Shown here in pieces: positions 47,372 to 58,500 of a DNA stretch of 64,000 nt. Every line of letters begins with the position of its first letter. Position 1 is the first letter of the stretch. The position numbers and the translations under genes were made by a program. The notes under the pieces are model-generated. The model saw only the letters and a list, made by a program, of their open reading frames with translations. It had not been told where the DNA came from and made no database searches. The stretch is from assembly GCA_026125285.1 (NCBI GenBank), contig JAHCLO010000001.1:310001-374000 (forward strand). The letters are read 5' to 3'. This stretch comes from Verrucomicrobiia bacterium. GTDB taxonomy: Bacteria; Verrucomicrobiota; Verrucomicrobiia; Limisphaerales; JADLHS01.

Positions 47372-47662
47372 AATTTGTATTGTTCAGCGGGTTGCGACCA
47401 TCCACGAACGCCGGCCCCCTTGCCCCTGGTCAGCGAAAAATTCGGTTCGCGCCCGCCGTATGTGTGCTGGGTTGGAAAGCTAAAGCTCAGGCGAAACCGA
47501 GGCAAGGGATTAAATCGTCGAAACCAGACTTTTATGACTCGCAATGCGCGGCGGTACGAACTTAGCTTTTTCCAATGACGCAAGCGCAGGAACGCGGAAG
47601 AGTATGTCCGCGAGAAATGCGCCCGGTGCAAGCAACAGACGCCGTTGTTGGTGATACGACGC

Positions 47663-48310
47663 ATGAATTTGAGACCGCAGCCACAATTGACGCACGACCC
47701 TGCCGAATGGCTGGGCGACGCGCATCCGCTCGTCGAACAGCTTGGCTCGGCGGACGGCTTGGTGTCGTTGGACGTGCTGGCCGAATCACTTGCGCTGCAG
47801 CCCGTTGTCAGTCTGCGTGCGCTACGCGACTTTTTGCGTGGGTATCAATCTCAGATCCTGTTGTCCCATGAATTGCCGGTGATTCGCACCGCCTATCTCC
47901 ACGCGGGCAGCCAGCACGCGCGCGAACTCATCGCGCTGGATCAGCAACTTGCGGGCGAACCGGCGCTTGTCAATTTTGCTCCCGCGAGCCGGCGTGTGGG
48001 CCTGGCACAATTGCAGCGGCTGCGTCCCCTGCGCGACGAACGCATCGTCCAACGTTACCTTCACGCGGTGGAAAGCGGTCAGGCGCAGGGCTGGCACACG
48101 CTGGTCTATGGTGTGACGCTGGCGGTTTACTCGCTGCCGCTGCGCCCCGGCCTGCTGGGCTACGCGCAACAGACAACCCGGGGATTCATTCAGGCGGCCG
48201 CGCGATCTTTGGGCGGCGCCGAGGCAGATTATCGCGATTTGTTTGATGAGCTTTGCGAGCCTCTGCCCACAGCGATCGAATCGCTCGTCAGAAAGCCGGT
48301 CGCGGCCTGA
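47663..48310 (+). CDS. UreF-like protein of unknown role
   Basis: The protein has 215 residues. The C-terminal 130 residues (SRRVGLAQLQRLRPLRDERI, GWHTLVYGVTLAVYSLPLR, GLLGYAQQTTRGFIQAAAR) follow the helical pattern of the urease accessory protein UreF (GHHAVAFG, LPL, AYL...V.AAVRL.PLGQ). UreF activates nickel insertion by the urease chaperone complex, but no urease or other ure gene is here, and the motifs are loose, so this may be an adapted family member. ATG 47663 is chosen; earlier in-frame starts exist at 47645. It converges on the acyl carrier protein gene. Confidence 0.5.
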   Translation: MNLRPQPQLTHDPAEWLGDAHPLVEQLGSADGLVSLDVLAESLALQPVVSLRALRDFLRGYQSQILLSHELPVIRTAYLHAGSQHARELIALDQQLAGEPALVNFAPASRRVGLAQLQRLRPLRDERIVQRYLHAVESGQAQGWHTLVYGVTLAVYSLPLRPGLLGYAQQTTRGFIQAAARSLGGAEADYRDLFDELCEPLPTAIESLVRKPVAA

Positions 48311-48324
48311 ATCAGGCAACGAAC

Positions 48325-48639
48325 TCACTCTGAAGGGATCACTCCGGCGCGCCCCAGCACTTTCACCAGCGTGGCACAAAGGTCCTCGACCGTCTGCACG
48401 GCTTCCGCCTGCTCATCACTGACCGTCACATGGAAGCGCTCCTCGACCCGCATGACGATGGAAACCATGTCAAGCGAGTCAGCACTCAGGTCCGCCTGTA
48501 ATCTTGCCCCGGGTAGAAGTTGTTCCGCCTTTACCTCCAGTTCCTCTGCGAGGATTTCCTTTAGGGCCGCGATTTCAGCGGCTGTGAGCAATGAGTTCAG
48601 GGTCCGTTCATCGGTCGCATTTTCTGGATTTACATTCAT
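48325..48639 (-). CDS. Acyl carrier protein
   Basis: The protein has 104 residues. The phosphopantetheine attachment motif DSLDMV has its Ser at residue 55, followed by the typical helix (SIVMRVEERFHVTVSDEQAEAVQTVEDL). It would carry acyl chains on a 4'-phosphopantetheine arm. There is no fatty-acid synthase gene nearby, so a dedicated role, not the main AcpP, is likely. The first 20 residues are longer than usual. It is divergent from the LysR gene, with 68 bases between the starts. Confidence 0.88.
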   Translation of the reverse strand: MNVNPENATDERTLNSLLTAAEIAALKEILAEELEVKAEQLLPGARLQADLSADSLDMVSIVMRVEERFHVTVSDEQAEAVQTVEDLCATLVKVLGRAGVIPSE

Positions 48640-48707
48640 GGTTCAACCTTACCGCGGGGAAATTGTGTTGATAGGGTGATGATCGCGGATAGGCTGACTG
48701 GCGAGTT

Positions 48708-49613
48708 ATGTTTGCGCGACTGCTGGCTCAATCGGGATTGTCACTCGACCGGCTGCGGGCCCTGGTCGAAGTCGGCGCCTGCGGGAGCATTGTGGGTGCC
48801 GCCGAAGGTGATCCGGCCCGACAAAGTCAATACAGCCGCCAACTCAAGGAACTGGAGCAGTTCTTTGGAGCCGCGCTCGTGGAGCGCCACGGCAAGCATG
48901 TCCGCCTGACTTCGCAGGGGCGGGAGTTGGCGCGCATCTCACGTTTTTTCCTGCTGGGCTTGTCGAATTTCCAACGCGGTTGTCTGGCCGAAGGCCAAAC
49001 CTACCGCATTGGTGCGAGTGCCACGTTCATCTCCACCTTTCTGCTCAAAGTCCTGGCCGCGCCCGGCATCACGGAAACCGGTATCCGGTTCAAGATCGAA
49101 GCCGTGTCAGACAACGACATTGAGCGGCGGCTGCACGAACTGACGCTGGATTTTGGAGTGGTCACGCGGGACACCTTGAGCCGACCTTTGCGAACGGCAG
49201 TGCTGGGTCGCTCCGCATTACGCCTATGGGTACCGCGAAAATTGTATCGCTCTGAGACCCAGGTCCGGCGTGCCTTGGAGAAACGCACCCTGCCGCTTGC
49301 GCTGGCGGTGAACGAACTGCCGCCCGCAGCATTGGAGCACTTGCAGGAAGGGGCGATTGCATTGGCCTGTGAAAGTTTCGTCGAAGCGCAAATCGCGCTC
49401 CAAGAGCAGGTGATGGCAGCGATAATTCCTGATTTCCTCAAACCGGCAGGCGGTCCTGGCCCGTTCCTCCAAGGCCGGGTGCCGACCCTCAAATCACTGC
49501 CAATGCAGTACTGCCTCGCGTGGAATCCGCGCTTGCTGCGGCTGAACCCGCACGCCGCGCGGAGACGCGACGCGCTGATTTCGGGGCTTGGAGCGAAGTT
49601 GAAAACCACTTGA
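48708..49613 (+). CDS. LysR-type transcriptional regulator
   Basis: The protein has 301 residues. The N-terminal winged helix-turn-helix (about 10-70; LRALVEVGACGSIVGAAEGDP, QYSRQLKELEQFFGAALVER) is clear. The effector-binding domain (about 95-300) is rather divergent. Members of the family usually control a divergent neighbour; here that is the acyl carrier protein gene, starting 68 bases away. An SSS symporter gene follows after 116 bases and may also be a target. The effector is unknown. Start ATG 48708. Confidence 0.85.
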   Translation: MFARLLAQSGLSLDRLRALVEVGACGSIVGAAEGDPARQSQYSRQLKELEQFFGAALVERHGKHVRLTSQGRELARISRFFLLGLSNFQRGCLAEGQTYRIGASATFISTFLLKVLAAPGITETGIRFKIEAVSDNDIERRLHELTLDFGVVTRDTLSRPLRTAVLGRSALRLWVPRKLYRSETQVRRALEKRTLPLALAVNELPPAALEHLQEGAIALACESFVEAQIALQEQVMAAIIPDFLKPAGGPGPFLQGRVPTLKSLPMQYCLAWNPRLLRLNPHAARRRDALISGLGAKLKTT

Positions 49614-49729
49614 CCCAGAAATTCATGGGACGGTGCTTCCCGGCAACTTCGACGGCGCAAACCTGGTCACGGGGGATATTTTCCTCGCCTTTGCGGCTTG
49701 GCTTCTCCAGAAATGTCGCCTCCTGAACG

Positions 49730-51211
49730 ATGAAATTGCATCCACTCGATCTAGTCATCCTGGTCGTTTACATGTTGGGCACCCTTGGCGTGGGTTGGTG
49801 GTTTAGCCGGAAGCAACGCAACATCCGTGACTACTTTCTCTCGGGCAACGACACCCCCTGGTGGGCGTTGATGGGTTCGATCGTCGCCACGGAAACCTCC
49901 ACCGTCACCTTCATCAGTGTGCCGGCCTTTGCCTTTGCCGCAAACGCCAGCGGCATCGGCGGTAACTTCACTTTCCTCCAAATCGTCATCGGCTATCTGA
50001 TCGGGCGGTTGATCATCGTCGCGCTGTTCATTCCGCTCTATTTCAAGGGCACACTGTTCACCGTTTATCAAGTGCTGGACCAGCGCTTCGGCGGCCGGGT
50101 GAAACGCACGGCGGCGGCGCTGTTTCTGGCTACGCGCTCGATTGCGGACGGCATCCGACTTTTTCTCACGGCGATTGTGCTGGTGGCGCTGACCGGTTGG
50201 GCGGATCCGGTCTCGATTCTCATTATTGGCGCGGTGACGATTGCCTACACGTATCTGGGCGGCATGGCGGCGGTAATCTGGACCGATGCCATCCAACTCG
50301 TCGTGTATCTCGTGGGCGCGGTGGCAGCAGCCTTCATTTTGCTCGGACAAATCCCCGGTGGCTGGAGCGAAGTTGTGGCGGTGGGCCACGAGTTTCAGAA
50401 GTTCACTCTGTTTGACTTCACGTTCGACATCGCGCGCAGTTACACGTTCTGGGCGGGCGTGATCGGCGGAGCGTTTTTGACGACGGCGACGCACGGCACG
50501 GATCAGTTGATGGTTCAACGTTATCTGAGCGCGCGGAGCGCGAAACAAGCCACCGCGGCGCTGTTGACCAGCGGGGTGGTGATTCTGGCGCAGTTCGCGT
50601 TGTTCCTCCTCATCGGCGTCATGTTGTTCGTGTTCTACCAGCAGACCGGACCGCTGCCACCGGAAGTCGCGGCCCGGGCCGACCGCGTGTTTCCGCATTT
50701 TATCGTCACACAACTGCCCAACGGCCTGATTGGCCTCGTAGTGGCGGCCATTTTTGCAGCGGCGATGAGCACGTTGTCCGGGTCGCTAAACTCGCTTTCG
50801 GCGACGGCCGTGACGGATTTTTATCGGCCGTTGTTCGCGCCGGACAAATCCGACCAACACTATCTCAACGTGTCGCGGTGGCTGACGGCGGGTTGGGGAG
50901 CGGTGCAGATCACGGTGGCCATGATCGCCATTGCCATGCAAGGACGAGGCGTGGACGCAGTGCTGGCCGTGGCTTCGTTCACCAATGGCCCGATCCTGGG
51001 TCTGTTTCTCCTCAGCACTCTGACGCGGCGCGTCGGGCCGAACGGGGCGCTGGCCGGCGTGATAACGGGAATCGCCTGCATGACCTTTGTGTGGCTGCAA
51101 CTTAAAGTCTCCTGGCAATGGTACGTGTTGATCGGTTCAACGATCACTTACGCGGCCGGATCGCTGGCGAGCTTCACCTGCCGTGAGGATCGTCCAACAG
51201 AAGCCGGTTGA
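49730..51211 (+). CDS. Sodium:solute symporter (SSS family)
   Basis: The protein has 493 residues and about 13 membrane segments. Family patterns are seen: [67 protein letters not shown] and [20 protein letters not shown]. The second half and substrate are unassigned; it is not close in motif detail to the symporter at 34173. ATG 49730 follows the LysR gene by 116 bases. Confidence 0.87.
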   Translation: MKLHPLDLVILVVYMLGTLGVGWWFSRKQRNIRDYFLSGNDTPWWALMGSIVATETSTVTFISVPAFAFAANASGIGGNFTFLQIVIGYLIGRLIIVALFIPLYFKGTLFTVYQVLDQRFGGRVKRTAAALFLATRSIADGIRLFLTAIVLVALTGWADPVSILIIGAVTIAYTYLGGMAAVIWTDAIQLVVYLVGAVAAAFILLGQIPGGWSEVVAVGHEFQKFTLFDFTFDIARSYTFWAGVIGGAFLTTATHGTDQLMVQRYLSARSAKQATAALLTSGVVILAQFALFLLIGVMLFVFYQQTGPLPPEVAARADRVFPHFIVTQLPNGLIGLVVAAIFAAAMSTLSGSLNSLSATAVTDFYRPLFAPDKSDQHYLNVSRWLTAGWGAVQITVAMIAIAMQGRGVDAVLAVASFTNGPILGLFLLSTLTRRVGPNGALAGVITGIACMTFVWLQLKVSWQWYVLIGSTITYAAGSLASFTCREDRPTEAG

Positions 51212-51242
51212 TTTAACCGCCAAATTTGGCTTCCTTGCAGAC

Positions 51243-51356
51243 ATGGCAACAGCAACTTTACCCCGGCCAGCCGCGAAGCAGCGGCCTTGGACATCCGACG
51301 AAATGATCGCCGAGCTGCCGGAGTCCAACCTGCCGATGGGACAATTGCTCCTGTGA
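51243..51356 (+). pseudogene. Remnant of a Uma2-family (DUF820) gene, N-terminal only
   Basis: A frame of 37 codons starting ATG 51243 reads MATATL...RPWTSDEMIAELPESNL PMGQLLL (shown in parts) and stops at TGA 51354-51356. The opening MATATLP, then WT.DE...LPE.N.PM, is the usual N-terminus of Uma2 restriction-like endonuclease proteins of about 190 residues; the rest is gone. It overlaps the likely start of the dus gene (GTG 51353), so translation may be coupled. Confidence 0.55.
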
Positions 51357-52381
51357 CCGGGTTCGCCGCGCTTCTCCGCGGTCCAACGCCGTTCCTGGCG
51401 CTGGCCCCCATGCAGGACGTGACCGACGGCGCGTTCTGGAATCTCATGCACCGCTACGGCGGCGCGGATGTCTATTGGACCGAATACTTCCGCGTCCACG
51501 CCGTGTCACGGTTGGAGAAATGGATTGTCGAGTCCATCGAACAAAACGCCACCGGCCGACCCATCGTGGCGCAGATGATCGGCAACGACATCCCATCACT
51601 GATTCGCACGGCCAAGGAACTGCAACAGCTCCCGGTGGTCGCAATTGACCTCAATCTCGGCTGTCCGGCGCCCATCGTTTACCGAAAGTGCGCGGGCGGC
51701 GGTTTGCTCCGCGAGCCGCAACGAGTGGATGCCATCCTGGGTGCCTTGCGCGCCGCGGTGGACATCAAGTTCACAGTGAAAACGCGCGTCGGCTTTCAAT
51801 CGGTGGCGGAGTTCGACGCCCTGCTGCCCATCTTCGCGAAGCACTCGATTGATTTGCTGACCGTCCACGCGCGCACGGTGGCCCAAATGTATCGGCTGCC
51901 GGTTCATTATGATCTCATCCGCCAGGCGGCCGAGGCGATGAAATGTCCGGTGTGCGCCAACGGCCATCTGTATTCCGCCGACCAAGCGTTGGACGTGCTC
52001 GCGCAGACCGAGGCGCGCGGACTCATGATCGGACGCGGCGTGATTCGCAGCCCGTGGCTGTTCGCGCAAATCCGCCAGCGACTCCGTGGTGCGCCGATCA
52101 CGCTTCCGGCTGGGCGCGACGTGTTGGGCTACATCGAGGCTCTCTGGGAATCGCAGGCCAGCTTTGATGCCCCGGAAAGAATTCAGGTGGAGCGCATGAA
52201 GAAATTCATGAACTACATCGGCGAAGGCATCGGCACGGACGGTCAGTTCCTCCACCGAATCCGCCGCGCGCAAACGCGCGCGGACTTCTTCCGCCTCTGC
52301 CGCGACTTTCTCGAGCACGACCAACCTCTGAAGCTCGAACCGGCAACGGCAAACTCACCCGCTCCGGTCACCGCTATCTGA
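51353..52381 (+). CDS. tRNA-dihydrouridine synthase
   Basis: The protein has 342 residues (GTG start). The FMN-binding TIM barrel shows LALAPMQDVTDGAF, AQMIGNDI, DLNLGCPAPIVYRKCAGGGLL with the Cys of the Dus motif, TVHARTVAQMY and GLMIGRGVIRSPWLF. It reduces uridine to dihydrouridine in tRNA. The first residues after GTG 51353 (TGFAALLRGPTPFLALAPM) match the family length; TTG 51287 upstream would include repeat-like sequence. The stop overlaps by 27 bases the end of the convergent membrane-protein gene. Confidence 0.9.
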   Translation: MTGFAALLRGPTPFLALAPMQDVTDGAFWNLMHRYGGADVYWTEYFRVHAVSRLEKWIVESIEQNATGRPIVAQMIGNDIPSLIRTAKELQQLPVVAIDLNLGCPAPIVYRKCAGGGLLREPQRVDAILGALRAAVDIKFTVKTRVGFQSVAEFDALLPIFAKHSIDLLTVHARTVAQMYRLPVHYDLIRQAAEAMKCPVCANGHLYSADQALDVLAQTEARGLMIGRGVIRSPWLFAQIRQRLRGAPITLPAGRDVLGYIEALWESQASFDAPERIQVERMKKFMNYIGEGIGTDGQFLHRIRRAQTRADFFRLCRDFLEHDQPLKLEPATANSPAPVTAI

Positions 52382-55153
52382 GGCCGCGTCAGACCGTTTG
52401 CGGATGCTGACAATGGCGAGGCCCGTCAGCAGCACGCCAACGGCGATTGCGACGAGACTGATATAAAGCGCGCCCACCGGCGGTTGAAACTTGAACTCCA
52501 CCGTGTGCTCTCCCGGTTCGAGGAACACGCCGCGCATGATGTAGTTGCAGCGCAACAATTCCGCCGGCTGACCATCCACCGTCACCCGCCAGTTGGGGTC
52601 ATACTTGTCGTTCAAGAGCAGCACGGAGGGCGACGTGGCGTTGGCGCGCAGGACGATGTGCTTGGGCTTATAGCTCTCGAACTTCACCTCGCCGGATGGT
52701 TGGTTGGCGCCCGGCGAAACCGGCAACGGGTTGGCCAACAACACCGTTTGGGCCGGATCAAACGCAGGATCGGACAGGTTGTACAACGTCGCCAGGTCCA
52801 CGTCCGACTGCGATTCCAACGCTTGTCCCCAGTCGCGGGGCACGCGGGGCTGGATGCTCTTCACCCACTCGCGCAGTCGGGACGGGTCGTTCGTGCTCAC
52901 CTGCCAGTTCGAGTAGAGCTTCGCCCGCGGCAGCGCGCCGGTGAATTCAAACACCGCAAACCGGCCCTCGGGATTCTCCCCGACGGTGACTTGTTCAAAA
53001 CGGGTGGGGTTGATCACCCCTGGCTTCGGCGCGATGTCGAAGGTCTTGAGCAGCTTGAACCGTTGTTGCGGGTCAATCTCCGTGTTCAAGGGATTTAGGA
53101 GTCCAGCCGCGCCAACCAGATAACGGCTGTTGGTCAATTGCCAGCGCCGCGCCACCCGCGGCAGTGTGGCCGGGGTGTTGTCATACGTGAACGCGCTTTC
53201 AAACGCGGCGACGTCTTGCGGCATGCGGGACATTTGAATGATGTCGAGCGCCTGAATGTTGTAGTACTGAAAGAGGTGCTGCAGCCACAGATCGCCGTAC
53301 AGTTGCTGAATGATCGCGAACTGTCCGGGCAGGGAGAATGGCCAGACCGTGACCCGTTGTTCATGCGGTTTCTGCCGCAGGAATTCAATCACCCCGTTGT
53401 CCGCCGCTTCCACGTATTTCTCCTTCCAATTGTAGGTGTTGACCCAGTGCGAACCGACTCGCGCCAGGTCCACCACCACGAACACGCCCAGCAACACGGC
53501 GCCGAGCCGGGCCTTTCGCCCGCTGAAATATCCGCTCAGCGTCATCACCAACAATCCGATCGCCGCAGCCAGCAACGCGATGAACCAACCCACCTGTCGT
53601 ACGCTGAAACTGGCGATGGCCTTGGCGGAGTCGGCGTCAAACATCACTTCCTGCAGGTAACGCTCCAGACCTTGCCGCGACGAGGCGTAGATGAGCCAGC
53701 CCACCACACTTGCGGCCAGCAGCCCGAGCGACGCGCGCACCCACTTGCGGTCAAAACCGTCCGCGCAGGCCCACCAGGCCTGCACGTGCGACACCAGATT
53801 GCGCGGTGCGGCGGCGGCCGCCGTGAGATAGCGCCGAGTCAACCCGCCCAAACCGTAAGCGAAGATCACGAGCAACGCCCATTGCAGCACGTGGATGAAC
53901 TTGACGGGATTCCGGATGGTGGAGGCATACGGGAGCGCGTAGAACAACTGGTAGAACGGCGCGAACCGCCCATAGGCCAGCAGCAGGCTGACGCCTGCCA
54001 GAGCCGCCCAGAACCACAGGAACTGGCGTTCACGGACGCTGAAAACCGACTTCTCCCGGCGAAACGACTGCGCCACCGCCCACGCCGCTACCAGCAACAC
54101 CATGATCCCGGCGTAACTGCTCCCCCCGCCATAGCGGATCGGCCCCCGCGGTGGCGGCCCCTGTTTGCCCGAGGCGAAGTAGCGGTCCCAGGACGGATCG
54201 CGCCCGACAAAGCCCCAGTAATTGCCGCCCTCCGGTGTGTCCATGCGATAGCCGAACAAGCCGGGCACGACGATGTTCAGCGTTTCCGCCTTGGGATAAC
54301 TCCATTGCGTGGCCCAATCCCAGCGTTCCTGTTTGGTCTGCTGATCTTGCTCGGTCCCCACCACGCCTTTGATCTGTGTGCCAATCAAGCTCGACAAAGC
54401 CGACGCCGAAATGAACGCCGCAAACACCGCGAGGATCGCCACCCGGCCGCCGCCTTGCAGCAACCGCTTCGCCGGCTGACCCTCACCCAGCAGCGCGTGA
54501 ACCACCACGGCCAGCGCCGTGATGACACTGAAAATGGCCCCGATGTCATAAGCCTCCGTGACGCCCATGCCCACCGCCAGTCCCGCCAATGGATACCGAA
54601 TCCACGACCGCAGCGGATGCGGACTCACGACCAGGCCCAGCGCCAGATAATTCAACCCAAAGCAAATCGCCTGGGTGCCAACGCCCCAACAAGCCACGCC
54701 AAAGAAATCCGGCGTCAGCGCCGCCGCCAATCCCCCCACGGTAGCCGCCAGATTCCCCAAGCGAAGCTGGCGAAAGAAAAACCAGGCACAAAAGCCGGGG
54801 AACAGCAAAGTGAAAGGCGCGAAGAATTTTGCAAACCAAACAGAACCCAACAGCCAGTGCAGGCCGTTGGTAATACCCAAGGAGCCGCGTCCGCTGTTGT
54901 GACCAAGCCAGTTCAGATCCGACCAAATCCCGGCGAAGTTGCCGGGAGGTTGGTTATAGGCAGCGCTGGTGAGACCGAGCGGGCCATCATTGGAAAAGTG
55001 GATGTAATCCGGGTGGAAGCACCAGCGGAACAAAAATCCCAGTACGACCATCAGGCAAAGGGAGAAAATGACGTTGTTCTTACGCGCTTCGAGCAATGCC
55101 GTCCAGGTGCTGGAAGTTTCGGCAGTCCCTTTGTCGGTTCTCATGGGCATCAT
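52355..55153 (-). CDS. Large YfhO-like membrane protein
   Basis: The protein has 932 residues. About twelve membrane segments occupy residues 25-590 (for example FLFRWCFHPDYIHFSNDGPLG with a following ArnT/YfhO-like loop), then a soluble C-terminal domain and a last membrane helix (ISLVAIAVGVLLTGLAIVSI) with a positive end. The C-terminal LNDKYDPNWRVTVDGQ...EPGEHTVEFKF is typical of YfhO-type proteins linked to lipid or teichoic-acid glycosylation in other phyla. The glycosyltransferase-C-type fold is inference. Start ATG 55153. Confidence 0.8.
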   Translation of the reverse strand: MMPMRTDKGTAETSSTWTALLEARKNNVIFSLCLMVVLGFLFRWCFHPDYIHFSNDGPLGLTSAAYNQPPGNFAGIWSDLNWLGHNSGRGSLGITNGLHWLLGSVWFAKFFAPFTLLFPGFCAWFFFRQLRLGNLAATVGGLAAALTPDFFGVACWGVGTQAICFGLNYLALGLVVSPHPLRSWIRYPLAGLAVGMGVTEAYDIGAIFSVITALAVVVHALLGEGQPAKRLLQGGGRVAILAVFAAFISASALSSLIGTQIKGVVGTEQDQQTKQERWDWATQWSYPKAETLNIVVPGLFGYRMDTPEGGNYWGFVGRDPSWDRYFASGKQGPPPRGPIRYGGGSSYAGIMVLLVAAWAVAQSFRREKSVFSVRERQFLWFWAALAGVSLLLAYGRFAPFYQLFYALPYASTIRNPVKFIHVLQWALLVIFAYGLGGLTRRYLTAAAAAPRNLVSHVQAWWACADGFDRKWVRASLGLLAASVVGWLIYASSRQGLERYLQEVMFDADSAKAIASFSVRQVGWFIALLAAAIGLLVMTLSGYFSGRKARLGAVLLGVFVVVDLARVGSHWVNTYNWKEKYVEAADNGVIEFLRQKPHEQRVTVWPFSLPGQFAIIQQLYGDLWLQHLFQYYNIQALDIIQMSRMPQDVAAFESAFTYDNTPATLPRVARRWQLTNSRYLVGAAGLLNPLNTEIDPQQRFKLLKTFDIAPKPGVINPTRFEQVTVGENPEGRFAVFEFTGALPRAKLYSNWQVSTNDPSRLREWVKSIQPRVPRDWGQALESQSDVDLATLYNLSDPAFDPAQTVLLANPLPVSPGANQPSGEVKFESYKPKHIVLRANATSPSVLLLNDKYDPNWRVTVDGQPAELLRCNYIMRGVFLEPGEHTVEFKFQPPVGALYISLVAIAVGVLLTGLAIVSIRKRSDAASDSGDRSG

Positions 55154-55534
55154 CGGCTAACTATGTTCCACGGTTGGATTAGTCATGGAGGCTGAGTGTG
55201 AACGTACCGCTCCAATACTGCAAGTTGCGCGCATCCTCGTAAACGTGAACGGTAAACTGTTTGGACCCGATTGCCTTCGATCAAGCAGGGTCTTGTTGGA
55301 CTCAGCCGCGGCGAAAGACAATGTCGGTGTGTGGCGAAGCCAAGCCTTTTCTTGCACGCTGGCTTAACGCGGCGGCTACCACGGGCAGGTTCGTGGAAAA
55401 GTTCCAATCTCCAAGACCAGAGCGCGCTGGAACCCTGAACTGTAGCAGCCGCCGTGATTCGGTTCCGGTTTCTCGCCGAAATCAGGTGGAGCGGACTTGA
55501 GTCCGCTGCCACCGGGTTCGCGGGGAGCATCCCG
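55154..55534. other. Gap without a gene, ending in a palindromic repeat
   Basis: No gene was found in the 381 bases. The right part (55443-55520) is a palindromic unit: TGATTCGG (55455-55462) pairs with CCGAAATCA (55476-55484, one bulge), and AGCGGACT/AGTCCGCT forms a tight hairpin at 55490-55507, just after the stop of the giant protein gene. Confidence 0.6.
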
Positions 55535-58500
55535 CTATTGCGCGATCAATCGGTAGAACTTCCCAGATCCGTTGAGGGGCTGAGTCAGTTTGTGTTCGCC
55601 AGCACCTGTGCCAGGTTCACCTTCCACCGGTGTCCATTCCGGCGGCAGCACCAGGCTGCTGGCTTCGTGCAACGTGAAATTGCTCGCCCACAACGGCCAG
55701 GACAGCACGATGTCTTGTTCCACCTGCATGATGCGCAACTCGGGCAACGGGTTCACGATGATACTCGCGTTCTGATACGTGGCCGCAAGCGGCATCGCGT
55801 TTGCATCCGAGATTTGGCGTGGCACCGGCTGATCCACCAGGGCCACCATACAATTGGTGGACGCTGGCGTCGCGGCGTTGAACGTAAGTTTGGCGACTTC
55901 CTTCGTGCCGGCGGAAAAGGTGTTGCCCGACGTCAATGCCAATACCAAACCGAGTCTTCCAGCCCCGGCCTGTTGGGAGTTGACGTGGAGCGTCGCACCC
56001 ACCGGTTCCGGAACCGGAGTAGCGCCAGCGAAGCTCAGAACCGCCGGATCGAAGGACACGCTGAAGCCCAGCGCGTTTTCATTCCCCAGCGCCTGCATGC
56101 TGACGTCCAAGGTCACCGATTGGTCACGTAGCAAGAGCCCTTCGGCCATGCGAAGCTGGCGTCCGGGGACTCCATCATCCCCGGCCTGCCGAACCGTAGC
56201 GCCTGCTGTCTGCCCCTCAGCCATTTCCTCGCTGGGGCCACCCACGGGCGTCAACGGGTCAAATGCCACGAGATACCGGCCTACTTGTACCCAGTCGATC
56301 ACCGTGATCTGCCCGTCGCCCAGCGTCGCGCGCGGAGCGCAGTCCGCCCGCTGAAATTCCATCACGTTGGTGGGATAATCCAGGCGTGCTGCGTAACGAC
56401 CCGCCAGCACCCAGTCGGTGATGGTGACGTTGCGATCCCCGTCTGGCCGCGGCGCCACGTCGCCTTCATACACCACCGCGGCAATGGATAGGAATCCGCC
56501 GGTGTAGGTAGCCGGCAGCGGGTTACCAAGGGTATCCGACATCTGGCGTCTGATGGGAACGTCGCCGAAGGTGATGGTGGCTTCCGTGGCCTCCGTTACG
56601 AGAGCTGTGGTGAATTCCAACCGCACCAATTCATGGTTGCCAGCGGCAAAGGTGGCGGACGAAGACAGGGCCAAAACCACACCGATTCGACCGTTACCAA
56701 GCTGATTGGTGTTGGCCAGCAGCAATGCGTCCGGCGCATCCTCGCCCAGCTTCATGCTGGTGTAATTCAGCAACGTCGGATCGAAGTTGATGCTAAACCC
56801 AAGTGCGTTTTCCTCGCCATTGGCGACCAACCGCACCGGCACCGTCAAAGGTGACGCCGACCCTACTGAGAGGCCCTCCACCAACATCGCAGAAGGCGGC
56901 AGATTCACAGTCAACGTAGCGTTGGAACTGGTGGCCGTGCCAGCGATATTGGAAACCGCCACGGAATAACTGCCGGCATTTGCCAACTGAACGTTGATCA
57001 AGGTGAGCGAACTGCCCGTGGCCCCCTCCAGGTCCGTGCCGTTCCGGCGCCATTGATAGCTCAACGGCAATGTGCCGCTGGCGGTGACGTTGAATGTAAC
57101 CTCCCCGTCAACCGTGGTAACTTGGTCCATCGGATGGAAGACAATGGATGGCGGCGCATCGCATTTGCCCGAAACCGGCGTGTTGTAGATGGCTTGAATC
57201 TCACTGGCCGAGAGCGCGCGATTGTAGATCGTTAATTCGTCAACCGTGCCCAGGAAACTCCCACTCAGATTGTCTCCCCGCGCTCCGATGGCCGCGGGAG
57301 TAGTAAACGTGAACGTGGGGGAGTAGGCAGGGACGGCATAGGCAACTCCATCCACATAGAAGACGACTGTGCCGCCTGACTTTGTGACCGCCATGTGGTG
57401 AAAACTCGTGTCCGTAATGGCCGCTTCCGCTCGCACGACGCTTTCGGCGATGCGTGTCAGCATTGGCCGTCCGCCTTCCCTGTCCAGACCGAACCCATAG
57501 CCGCCCGCACCGTATCCAAAGAACAAACCGTCAACGCCAGGTCCCGAGGAAACATATACGGTGCTGGCCCGCCGAATCCATGCCTCAATCGTGAAGTCCT
57601 GAAACCGCAGGCTGGCGTGATTTCCCACCAGCACGGCATCGCCGTTGCCGTCAAAGACGAAGCCCTGACCAACCCGGCCTGCCCCGTAATCCGTGTGACC
57701 GGTCAACACTCCGTCTTGGCTCCCCACGACATCCGCGGTGTTGCCATCACCCGGCCACCAACTGACCAAGCCGGAAGGCGGCGGCACGCACGGCGGGATG
57801 GGATGCACCGTAAGGGTCGCTTCCGAGCTTGTGAGGTTGCCGCCCGAATTGGAAATGACCACAGAGTAAGCGCCCGCTTGGGCAAACTGCACATTCGCCA
57901 CCACAAGCGAAGGGTCAGTCGCACCGCTGATGATGGCGCCATCCAAACGCCACTGATAAACCAACGGCAACGTGCCCGTGACCTCAACGTGGAAAACTGC
58001 GTCGTCTCCAACAATCGCGATCTGATCCGCCGGTTGCGACGTAATGATTGGCGGCACATCACACTTACCGAGGTCTCCCGCGTTGTGGATGGCTTGAATC
58101 TCACTGGCCGAGAGCGCGCGGCTGTAAATCGCCAGTTCGTCCACCGATCCATTGAAGGCGGCATCAAAGTTAGCACCGGACGCTCCAATCACCGCCGATG
58201 TCGCAAAGGTGAAAACGGGAGCATATTCTGGCACGGCATGAGCCACGCCATCCACGTAGAAGACAACGTCTCCCCCGGATTTGGTCACCGCGAGGTGGTG
58301 AAAATTTGTATCCGAGATGCTGGTATTGGCGATCACCGCGCTCACGCCTATTCGGCTCAAGAAAGGCCGCCCACTTTCCCGATCCAAACCAAACCCATAG
58401 CCACCGCCACCGAAACCAAAGAACAAACCGTCAACGCCAGGTCTGGAGGACACATAAGCCGTGCTAGCCCGTCGAATCCACGCTTCAATGGTAAAGTTTT

